From: Branchinecta lynchi
Lineage: Eukaryota > Arthropoda > Branchiopoda > Anostraca > Branchinectidae
NCBI GenBank assembly: GCA_023053575.1
Contig: JAKZAP010000007.1
Location: 16,149,508-16,213,507 of the forward strand
Direction: 5' to 3'
Length of the DNA: 64,000 bases
Positions 56,106 to 64,000 of this stretch are shown here, one piece after another. The notes under the pieces were generated by a model. That model was not told where the DNA came from. It ran no database searches and worked only from the letters and a program-made list of their open reading frames with translations. Made by a program: the position numbers and the translations under genes. Position 1 is the stretch's first letter, and each line of letters opens with the position of its first letter.

Positions 56106-56339
56106 GCATGAAGCCTCCAACATTAAAGGCAGAGTGCCTCAATAAAAATGAGTCAAACCCGCAAAACAGTTCTTCCCCCCAGCTCGCCACACAGGTAGAG
56201 ACAGATGTATTTGTGGCCCAGACAGGACAACCAGCAGAGGATTGTTCAAGGGAGGATTCGAGATTGAAAATTCTAGATTTTAGGGAGAGCAGAATGTCCA
56301 CCACCAACAAACATAGGCTGCCTGAAGCAGAAACCGAAG
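56106..56339 (+). CDS. Unknown small acidic protein, exon b
   Basis: The 3' edge is clear: GAAACCGAAG then GTATTT, leaving one base (phase 1), which fits exon c. The 5' edge is the best phase-compatible AG (56104-56105), but its pyrimidine tract is poor; AG at 56131-56132 also fits. An in-frame TAA at 56096-56098 rules out a start further up. The reading is polar: MKPPTLKAECLNKNESNPQN, SSSPQLATQVETDVFVAQ, LKILDFRESRMSTTNKHRLP, EAETE. It looks disordered, with no domain. Confidence 0.55.
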
Positions 56340-56929
56340 GTATTTAAAGGCTTCCGCGAATTTCGATGTCTCACAGATAGGGGGACGAGCCAGCGTCAGT
56401 CCACGTGGGACGAACACCATACGGAGAGTTTTTCTTTTCGTATTGAATATGACTGAAGCAATGCATCACAAACTTTCATCAACTCGTTTGACGCATGAAT
56501 GGTTTTATAGCCGTTACAACCAGGCAGTGGCGAAACTAGCCCATTTTTGTGGAGGGGGGAGGGGGCAAGCGCAGAGTTTACCGACAGGACTTCACCGCAA
56601 ACCGATCATGGAACCGTTAAAATAATCACTTCTGATATATCAGTTTGACCGTTTTTTTTCTAGTATACCATGCCGTTTACCAAGAATATACCATGCACGT
56701 TCAGTAGAATACTGGTTTATATATGACAGCTGTAGGTCTATGTAGGCATGACTACTGGGGCCCATCATCGAAGATTTGGGAATAGAGACTAGATGGGTCC
56801 AGGCGAAACCCCTCTTGTACCCCCCCCCCGCTACCAAAATCCGACGGGGACCTCCCCCCCCCCCCGGTTACCAAACCCTCCCGAATGTAAATATACAGGA
56901 AATAAATATTCCGAAACATTTATTCACAC
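56340..56929. other. Intron of the 55.7-kb gene, no feature resolved
   Basis: C-runs near 56821 and 56858. The Pro-rich frames here come from those runs. Confidence 0.5.
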
Positions 56930-57225
56930 AATGTTTACAACGGATACGTCAGCTACGATTCTTCATCAGCGATATTTTGGCCATTCTTGGCAAGGGTCCT
57001 CGTCAGGCTGTCAATCATCTGGTTCAACTTCGGGGAAGGAAACAAACCTGTAATAAATAACTGAAGCTTCTACCGACTATACTAAAAACTTCAATTGGTT
57101 TATCACTTGTCCTTTCCTTCCGGCCAAGTTGGATACTTGTCTGCTTGTCTGGGCTGTGAAAGTTTCGTGATCAAGAATCATAGCAGACGTATCCGTTGTA
57201 AACATTTTGTGAATAAATATGTAGG
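56930..57225 (-). mobile_element. Family H foldback element, long-loop copy (H5)
   Basis: Left arm (AATGTTTACAACGGATACGT, CAGCTACGATTCTTCATCAG, TTTTGGCCATTCTTGGCAAG, GTCCTCGTCAGG) and right arm (ATCATAGCAGACGTATCCG, TTGTAAACATTTTGTGAATA) are inverted, separated by about 160 bp of unrelated sequence. The antisense core keeps CUGACGA, but GAAA is AAAA in this copy. Confidence 0.6.
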
Positions 57226-57364
57226 AAATATAGAAAATCTTGTTGAAAACTGCAGGTTGGACTGCAAGCACTTAAGTATTTTCCTCAGACAAACGAGCTA
57301 AATGTAAATGAGTGACGGAGGCTCACTGGCCGCTCGCCTCTATATAATTTTCATAAAAGTATTT

Positions 57365-57470
57365 TTTTTTTTTATTAACACTGGGTGTTAATAGGGGGGG
57401 GGGGGGGGTACCTTTTTTTTAGGGGGGGGGGGGGGGGTACCTTTTTTTTAGGGGGGGGGGGGGTCGGTGA
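57365..57470. repeat. Poly-G minisatellite
   Basis: Units of GGTACCTTTTTTTTA plus a G-run of 13-17 are repeated about three times. It is probably unstable and prone to replication slippage and quadruplex formation, and may be miscounted in an assembly. Confidence 0.7.
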
Positions 57471-57484
57471 AAGGGGGTTGCCGG

Positions 57485-57620
57485 TAAATATTCTTTGAGC
57501 CCAAGCTGACTTTGAAACATTTATTCAAATGTTTCAAGAAGGGCCAAGAAGGGCCGAAATATCGCTGATGAAAAATCAGAGCTGACGTATCCGTGTAAAC
57601 ATTGTTTGAATAAAAGGTTG
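57485..57620 (+). mobile_element. Family H element, truncated (H6)
   Basis: The H 5' end (ATTCTTTGAGCCCAAGCTGA, CTTTGAAACATTTATTCAAA) joins straight to AAGAAGGGCCGAAATATCGC, TGATGAAAAATCAGAGCTGA, CGTATCCGTGTAAACATTG. The CUGANGA side of the core is deleted, with GAAGGGCC duplicated at the junction. Confidence 0.6.
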
Positions 57621-58041
57621 CCGGTCTTTTTCTAGCCGGAACCCTGACTAGGCAGACCTCAGTTGGACCACCCAGGACAAAACCGTGAGCCAGAAAACCA
57701 TCAAGAGTGGGATTAGCATGAACACATAGCACCGATTGCCGATCCATAGCGCAGATCCACCACTGTCTACTAAGCGAAAGCCCAGACACCACATTCGCGA
57801 CAGCCTTGCAGATTCAGAAAGGCGGCGTAAAGAGAAATCTACACTGCAAGTGACCGAAAACATTTGCCAATATGGCTGCCTCAAAGTTCAACAATAGGGG
57901 CAGGACCTGAAACAGTCCCCACAGTTTCAGCTCAGCAGGTTGAGTGACTATGTAATCTCCGCCACAAGGTCTCAGAACTCGTTAATAAACTACAACGAAA
58001 CAGCAATTTGGCCAAAACAGACGCTGTTAGGCTCTCTAAGT
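57621..58041. other. No gene assigned
   Basis: The - strand frames (57448-57792 and 57648-57884) give non-repetitive peptides such as SRQWWICAMDRQSVLCVH, but two overlapping frames compete and there is no recognised family. Confidence 0.35.
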
Positions 58042-58560
58042 TTTTTGGGATCCCAAATCGTAAGTGGAGGGATACCTATGACTTCGTAAAGTTGTCCGTC
58101 TGTGGACACGATAACTCTCGAAGGGAATGAGATATACTGATGAAACTTGGTGTGAGGATTCTTTGGGCCTTGGCCTTGGACAGGACAAGTTCGTAGATGG
58201 GCAAAGTTGCATATTCAGGGGTGGGGGAGGTGTTTCAAATTAAGGGACGAAAGTAAATATTTTTTAAAAGCTAATGAGATAGTCGATCTAGAGGTAAGGA
58301 GACATGCTGAAATAATTTTCTCGTCCGACCCCGGAATCCGGACCCGGAATCCGGCAAAAACCGGAAAATTTGGAAAAAGTAAGTGTTGTATCTGAAGTTG
58401 ATTAGATGTCCGATTCAGGGGTAGGAAGACATGCTGAATCCGGATATGAAATTATTTACACGCCGGACAAGTTGTTCGCCCTGAATCCGAAAATTTAGCA
58501 TGAAGTTTCAAAACCCAGTGACATGGTCGATATAGAGTGAGGAGACGTAGGCTACAGTTG
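58042..58560 (+). mobile_element. Family A element, 5' part (A15)
   Basis: TTTTTTGGGATCCCAAATCG, GTTGTCCGTCTGTGGAC, GATAACTCTCGAAGGGAATG, TGATGAAACTTGGTGTGAGG, then core units with a duplicated CCCGGAATCCGG (about 58329 and 58343). The 3' end is lost. From 58561 to 59190 I see no feature. Confidence 0.7.
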
Positions 58561-59189
58561 CAACTTTTGAACATACTAATGCTAAATAAAAAGTGTATAC
58601 GATCACTACGATCAGTTTAGTTATCTCCAAAGTCCCAACCGGCATTTATTTTTTATGTTTTAAACCTGGCGAGCTTTGTTGGCCAATATTCCTACTTCCA
58701 CTTCTTCCATGCTTCTCAAGAATCGAATGGACCTCGTCCGGGTAGTTCTTGGGCCAGAATAGTAATATATTCCGACCCGAGACCAACTCGGCCGAGGTGG
58801 TTTAGTATCTGGGGAGAAGGAAGCCCGTGAGAACCCCTTCCTTCCACTCTCTCCCACTACTAAACACCGTCCTTCCGGCATCCAAAACCTTCCTACCTTA
58901 TCTTATCGCCATACCCATACCCAAAACTGAAGCAAACGTTGCCTCGCACCTCGGTCGAAAAGTCAGAATGCATCCGACAACTGTCTGGTGAACAATTTAA
59001 TAAAATCTGTTGACCAATTAAGTAAGTAGTATACCAGTCCCTACCCTACCACTTTATTACCATAGATTGAAAGCTCTGCGCGTAGGTGATGTCACTTTGT
59101 TTAATCTATGTAGGTACGTATATAACGCGCAAAGTTTATCGGGTTTCAACGAAGGCTATTTAAACCTAGCGTTCGTATTCTTTGGGTTT

Positions 59190-59960
59190 TGGATTGTCTG
59201 GGGGGGGGGGGGGGGAGGGAGGTCGAAGGGATTGATTTTGTTCAAACTTCGTATGAGGATTCACTGGGAAAGTACAGGCCCAAGTTCGCAGATGGGTTCT
59301 TTAGCCCTGTGTTTAGAGGCAGAGGAAGTTTCGAATTAAGGGTAAAAACAAATATCCTTTATAAGCCAATGAGATATTCTTTTAAGGTGTAAGGAGGCCC
59401 ACTGAATCCACATCTGAACTTAGTTTTCATGCCGGACAAATGATTGTTGTTTCTAAAGTTGTTTCTGAAGTCGATTAGAGGTTCTGTATCGGGATAAGGA
59501 GATATGCTGAATCGAATTTGGAACTTTATTTCCTTGATGGATAACCTGGCAAAATTTGCAAAAACCTGGAATTTGGATTGAAAGTTTCGGCTCTCAGTGT
59601 CACTAGGTCTTTTTCTCTGTATGCAGTGTGCCGGGAATGCGACTAAAATTCGAGGAATTTGGTCAAAAAAAAATCTAAAGGACCTTTTTGAAGTCGATTA
59701 GAGATGAACTATTGGATTATACATGTTGCTGAATCTATTTCTGAACTTGGTTTCCTTATTTGATTAGTTGTTTGGCCGTAAGCAAAAAACTCCCAAACGG
59801 TAATATTGTTGTGTACATATTTAAGCGGTTTATTATGGATAAATAGTAAAATGTTACAGGGGTCTGGCGAAGACTCGAAAATGTACAAGAATTGATCGTA
59901 TGGATCAAGAAGTCCAATAAATATTAATTTTTCCGATCCCCGCATGATCTCAGCGCATTT
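59190..59960 (+). repeat. Family A fragment after a G-run (A16)
   Basis: A G-run (about 59199-59214) precedes TTGTTCAAACTTCGTATGAGG and core-like phrases (GTAAGGAGGCCCACTGAATC, GATAAGGAGATATGCTGAATC, GGGGTCTGGCGAAGACTCG). Both termini are missing. Confidence 0.5.
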
Positions 59961-60077
59961 CAAAATCTATGATTGAGGGATAGATGTCTTGCTTCAAGCT
60001 CATCGCCAGGCTCTTTGTCAGCCCCCAGCCGGGCCTGGAAAGTCAGCGTTTCCTTTCTATACTGGTCCTTTACTTAC

Positions 60078-60277
60078 TTGTGCTTGAAGCCTTCCGTGGC
60101 ATCGAAGACTTGTTCCACTGCACTCATCCTTGGCGGTCTTAGGTCCATCCCTGTGTGAGTTCTTGTCCCGTCTTCTTCCAAAGCGACAGAATCCTCCTTT
60201 GGGCTCGAGATCGGCCTTGACACAGGCGAGCAAAGTTTTGCATTGTCCTCCTGGGTGTTTTTCCACACGCGAAGAGG
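60078..60277 (-). CDS. Possible exon on the opposite strand
   Basis: On the - strand, CCACTGCCAG is an acceptor-like site and the 200-bp segment ends at a perfect GTAAGT donor. It is open in one frame: PLRVWKNTQEDNAKLCSPVS, RPISSPKEDSVALEEDG, LRPPRMSAVEQVFDATEGF, KH. No family is recognised. It lies inside the intron between exons b and c of the + strand gene. A second frame is open here too, so it could be chance. Confidence 0.25.
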
Positions 60278-60400
60278 CTGGCAGTGGAGGGCCTTCTTGG
60301 TGAGCGTACTGGTCCTTCACATGACCAACCAGCAACCATATTCAGTTGGTCCGCATGTGATAGTCAACCTACAAAGGGTAGGCTTTCGTAAGCAATGTCT

Positions 60401-60423
60401 ATAATAATAATAATAATAATAAT
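60401..60423. repeat. (TAA)n microsatellite
   Basis: ATAATAATAATAATAATAAT, about seven units, followed by CTTTATTC. A similar tract lies at 63968-63990. Confidence 0.85.
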
Positions 60424-60771
60424 CTTTATTCTTTCCCTTTATCACAATGCAATAACATGGGTATCGTCGAACAAGAACATGGGTATCGTCAAACAAGGAA
60501 GAAGAGAAAAACACCAAAAGACACCGAAGAACTGAGCTATCACTTCGATTTGAGGATATTGTCGTTGTAGTGCTTCACGTAGTATGCCACGAAGGAGTTT
60601 TAAAAGCTTGTCGTCGAGTGTGTAGGCGGATAAGGATTGCTGTTGATGAGATGTGAAGGGCTACTGGATCAGTTCGATGGCCAACGTCACCACAGGGGAC
60701 AGGACGATTGACGATAAGTTGTAAGTAAATACTTGTATGAACAACCTTTAGTGATTGCACTGTTTTTTCAG

Positions 60772-60839
60772 GTCAGCAACCCTATCGGACTCGAGATAGT
60801 ATTGGAAGTATTAACTGCCCTGAAGCTGTGCTTGTACAG
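60772..60839 (+). CDS. Unknown small acidic protein, exon c
   Basis: The acceptor GCACTGTTTTTTCAG ends at 60771 and the donor GTGAGA begins at 60840. The 68 bases enter in phase 1 (completing a Gly codon from exon b) and leave in phase 0: QQPYRTRDSIGSINCPEA then VLVQ. The sites are strong and both phases agree with the neighbours. Confidence 0.65.
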
Positions 60840-61709
60840 GTGAGATTAAGATTTCATTAGCTTATAATGAAGACACAGGAATTGGGAAATGGCTGTTGCG
60901 CACTGGAATTTATACCAGTATTTTCTTCACCATTGCCACTTCCCTGCGGAAACGCTGATATCTTCTTCAGCTTCCCCGTTTGGAAATGATGAAAATGGAG
61001 AAAAACTCTAGAGAAAACCTGATGGTATGTCCGTACCATCACCCTAAAGCCTCATTTTTTATATGGTAGAAGAAGTTCTACCTTAATGAAAGACACCCCA
61101 GAATGGGTTTGCAAATCTGGATGTGCACGGTCCAGGACAGCAACATTCCTTTGTTTTGTAGGACTTGAATGAATGCTCGTTATCTACGCTCGACTGCTTA
61201 TCACAGTTGAATAGGGACCAGAGCCTATCGCTACAGATTTGGAGTCTGTGAATTTTTGTTCTCACTTTCGGGGCATTCATATGAGCATGAGGAATGTCCC
61301 TCAACGGGAAATTTGAGCTTCAGTAACCTGGACCAACCTTTAGGTGAGATTGACCTCCGAAAATAGGATTTAAGACCGGGCGCCTCCAAAGATAAGTGCT
61401 GCTCGAGAGGAAATGTCTTCAATGACCAAGATCCGCTGGCTGAGATCACAGTTCTCAAACTCCATGAAAGATTTAGAGTAGTTCGGATAGCAAAATTGCA
61501 TAAAACCCTTCGCTTTTAATGTGAAACATGTGAAAATGGGGCTAAGCTGAACAGTGCCTTCTATCAGTTTCCTGTCTGGACTGCATGGTAGATTCATAAT
61601 AAGACCTACGACGCATATGATTCAACTTTTTCGAATATTCGCTTGTACCTACCAGGTGCTCGCGTAAGCAGGATGGGAAAGTTGAGCTATATAATGGATT
61701 GACTTTCAG
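60840..61709. other. Last intron of the 55.7-kb gene
   Basis: No repeat family from this window is recognised in it. The - strand frames at 61083-61597 have no domain. Confidence 0.45.
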
Positions 61710-61823
61710 GTCGACAATGATGACTTCGCCGATGGCATGGATTGGGGTTTGGCAGAGTTGGAAGTCAATACCATGACATCTCAGTTCAGAAGATTATCTA
61801 CTAGTTCATTAAGAGGTAGCTAA
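61710..61823 (+). CDS. Unknown small acidic protein, last exon (d)
   Basis: The acceptor GGATTGACTTTCAG ends at 61709. Phase 0 reading to TAA (61821-61823): VDNDDFADGMDWGLAELEVN, TMTSQFRRLSTSSLRGS, 37 residues. It has an acidic patch, a DWG(L)AELE turn/helix and a C-terminal Ser-rich tail with an RRLS site of the kind basophilic kinases use. Joining exons a-b-c-d gives a protein of about 208 residues with acidic ends and a disordered middle. The family is not recognised. Confidence 0.65.
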   Translation, partial: VDNDDFADGMDWGLAELEVNTMTSQFRRLSTSSLRGS

Positions 61824-61967
61824 AGTTGAAATTTTCTCCAGCAGACATCAACCCGTTGGGCAGAATTAAATTAGGCAGTTTGGGTCTTCGCGCTCTAAAT
61901 GTTATCCGTACGAACTCATTGAGCCATTTTTTTTAAGTGTTAGCCTTCAGCTTAGTGCACAAGAATA

Positions 61968-63074
61968 ACAAGACCAAAGGTTTCGATGGGATCCCAAGAA
62001 TCTTACATTTGTTCAAACAATGTTTACAACGGATACGTCAGCTCTGATTCTTCATCAGCGATATTTCGGCCCTTCTTGGCAAGGGTCCTCGTCAGCCTGA
62101 CCCTCCGTTGTAAACATTGTTTGAATAAATGTTTCAAAGTCAGCTTGGGCTCAAAGAATATTCACTTACATTTGATTCAAATAATTGGGTAATGTCTTCG
62201 CCATTCAGTCTCCGTCAGATTCCTTGAATATTTTTACTGCTAAAATTAAGTTCAAAACTGGATTCAGCATGTCTCCTTGCCCCGATACCGAATCTCTGAT
62301 CGATTTCAGAAACAACTTTGAGCTTCAACCAAATCCAGTTCAGCCGAATTCGTCATGAATCTTTTGTCCAGCAAGAAAACTAAGTTCAGATATGGATTCA
62401 GAGGACCTCCTTATCCCCTCAAGGAATATCTTATTAGCTTATAAAACAAATATGTTTTTACCGTAAATTCGAAATCCCTCCTCTGCCTCTAAAGATAGGA
62501 CTAAAGGACCCATCTACGAACTTGACCTGTACTTTACCAGTGAATCCTCATTGAACAACATAGGTCCTCGTTTGAACATTATATATCAATCAACCCCTCC
62601 GACCTTCGATTACACTAGATCTCTCCGACGTCCATACAATAAACAAATGAATGTCGCCACACATACGCGCAGAGCTATACTGTTTTGAGAATAAAGGGGT
62701 TGGGAGTGCTATAGCCGAAAAGCCGAAAATTGGTCGACAAATTTTCTGTTCGGTTTCGCCGGATTCCGGGTTAACTACTTGTCGGGCAAGAAAATAACTT
62801 TCATATTCAGATTCAGCATGTCTCCTTACCCCTAAATCAACTATCTCAGTAGCTTTAAAAAAAATTGTCCCTTAATTTGAAACCCCCTCCACCACCCCTA
62901 AATGTAGGGCTACAGAGCCCATCTACGAACTTAGCTTTACCCTTGACCCAAAGAATCCTCACGCCAAGTTTCATCAAAATAACTCATTCCCTTCGAGAGT
63001 TACCGTGCTGACAGACAGACGGACAACTTTTGCGACGTCATAGGTATCCCTCCACTTAGGTTTTGGGATCCCAA
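61968..63074 (-). mobile_element. Family A element with nested H7 (A17)
   Basis: It starts ACAAGACCAAAGGTTTCGAT, GGGATCCCAAGAATC, is cut by H7, then resumes ATTTGATTCAAATAATTGGG and runs through core-like phrases to TTAGGTTTTGGGATCCC. It begins 145 bp after the stop codon of the 55.7-kb gene, so it may be transcribed with the 3' UTR. Its body resembles A8 closely (CCCGATACCGAATCTCTGAT, ACATTATATATCAA). Confidence 0.8.
62002..62174 (-). mobile_element. Family H element with 10-bp target duplication and best hammerhead-like fold (H7)
   Basis: Element 62012-62164 (153 bp) is flanked by CTTACATTTG (62002-62011 and 62165-62174); related A copies show the empty site. Sense is the - strand: CUGACGA (62089-62095), hairpin GGACCCUU/AAGGGCC with one bulged A, GAAA (62064-62067), an inner stem, UAUC with the predicted cleavage base at 62032. 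The flanking 14-bp complement (62106-62119 with 62018-62031) would form stem I, but 10 extra bases (62096-62105) separate it from the core, so activity is doubtful as it stands. Confidence 0.75.
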
Positions 63075-63174
63075 AAAGAGAAATCTCTACTGGAATTAAA
63101 ATTCCTCCTCAGTAGGTTAGATGGTCTACTATTCTCGGGCAGCTGGACTATGTACTACTTGCCCAGAGGCACTT

Positions 63175-63960
63175 TCTGGGATCCCAAAACGTAAGTGGAG
63201 GGATACCTATGACATCGCAAAAGTTGTCCGTCTGTCCGCACGATAACTCTCGAAGGGATTGAGATATTTTGATGAAACTTGGTGGGAGGATCCTTTGGGT
63301 CAAAGTACAGGTCAGGTTCGAAGATGGGCTCTGTAGCCCTTTTTTTTTCAATTGAGGGTGCACAAATTGATGGGCACAAAAACTATTTTCGAAAGCTATT
63401 GAGATAGTTGATTTAGGGGTAAGGAAACGTGCTGAATTCGGATATGAAATTTATTTCCTCGCCGGACAAATAGTTCACCCGAAATCCGGCGAAAACCGGA
63501 AAATTTGTGAAAAGTAAAAGTTTAGGATGAAGTTGATTAAAGGTTCGATTTAGGAGCATGGAGACGGGCTGAGTCCGAATATGAACTTTATTTTCTCGCC
63601 TGACAATTAGTTCGGCAGGAATCCGGCCAAAACCGGAGAATCTGTTAATAGTAAAAGTTTTATTTAAATTTGATAAGATGTTCGATTTGCGGGTAAGAAG
63701 ACATGCTAAATTCGCATATGACAATCATTTTCTCATCAGACGTATAGATCGCTCGGAATCCGGCTGAAACCTGAAACTTTGTTAGAAGTAAAAGTTTAAT
63801 CTGAAGTTGATTAGAGGTTGGACGTAGGGGTAAGGAGTCATGCTGAATTCGTTTTTGAGCTTCAGATTTTTGCCAGACAAGTAGGTTGTCCGGAATCCGG
63901 CCGAAACCGGAAGTTGCGCAGAAGTAAGGAAGGAAGGAGATACGACGTAGGCCATAGGGT
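63175..63960 (+). mobile_element. Family A element, 5' part to core (A18)
   Basis: TCTGGGATCCCAAAACGTAA, ATCGCAAAAGTTGTCCG, GATAACTCTCGAAGGGATTG, TGATGAAACTTGGTGGGAGG, then four core units (CCCGAAATCCGGCGAAAACC near 63478, GGAATCCGGCCAAAACCGG near 63616, two more near 63755 and 63890). No 3' terminus before the window ends in (TAA)n. Confidence 0.75.
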
Positions 63961-64000
63961 GAACCATAATAACAATAATAATAATAATTGTATTTGAAAA

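Overview
The window looks like nuclear DNA from an invertebrate animal. It has spliced genes with GT-AG introns and phase-consistent exon joins, animal-type mobile elements (CR1/Jockey-like LINE, hAT elements with 8-bp target duplications, tRNA-derived heads), long G/C homopolymers, and no operons, Shine-Dalgarno sites or dense ORFs. The phylum cannot be fixed from the sequence. Most of the roughly 140 open frames in the window are antisense readings of G-rich repeats (Pro-rich 'PPPPP' strings) and are not genes.

Repeats fill well over half of the window. Two families dominate and are called A and B here. Both have a short palindromic 5' end, then an ATCGCAA box, a (GTCY)n microsatellite, tandem core repeats of about 140 bp, a second copy of the subterminal motif about 20-30 bp from the 3' end, and a final (G/C)TCTTGTT inside T-rich sequence. 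That is the layout known for non-autonomous Helentron-associated elements (Drosophila DINE-1/HINE, bivalve pearl/CvE). Family A carries GGGATCCC near both ends; family B carries TGGCACTTG near both ends. In two neighbouring B copies (24.36-27.10 and 27.44-29.61 kb) the core has grown into a satellite of about 281-bp dimers, with an 844-bp three-dimer higher-order repeat in the first copy.

Two genes can be read with confidence as genes, both on the + strand. The first is the 3' end of a GLG1 (Golgi apparatus protein 1 / ESL-1 / cysteine-rich FGF receptor) orthologue at 41.0-44.1 kb: three exons encode the last Cys-rich repeats, the single transmembrane helix and the short cytosolic tail. The second is a small acidic protein of unknown function at 55.7-61.8 kb, with four exons whose phases fit. 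A disrupted reading on the - strand at 5.7-6.5 kb, LINE remnants at 9.2-10.0 kb and 33.1-35.3 kb, and a possible antisense exon at 60.1-60.3 kb are the other coding traces.

A third notable repeat family (H) has about seven copies between 29.6 and 62.2 kb. It is a short foldback retroelement with 10-12 bp target duplications, and it carries a hammerhead-ribozyme-like core (CUGANGA, a GC-rich hairpin, GAAA) in sense and antisense arms. This recalls ribozyme-bearing Penelope-like elements and retrozymes. Other highlights are a 1566-bp hAT element with perfect 8-bp duplications at 52.75 kb, a 195-bp hAT MITE at 24.1 kb, a three-level nest (B in D in A) at 19.5-22.0 kb, two copies of family B fused to tRNA-like heads, and a recent 969-bp tandem duplication at 47.1-49.1 kb.
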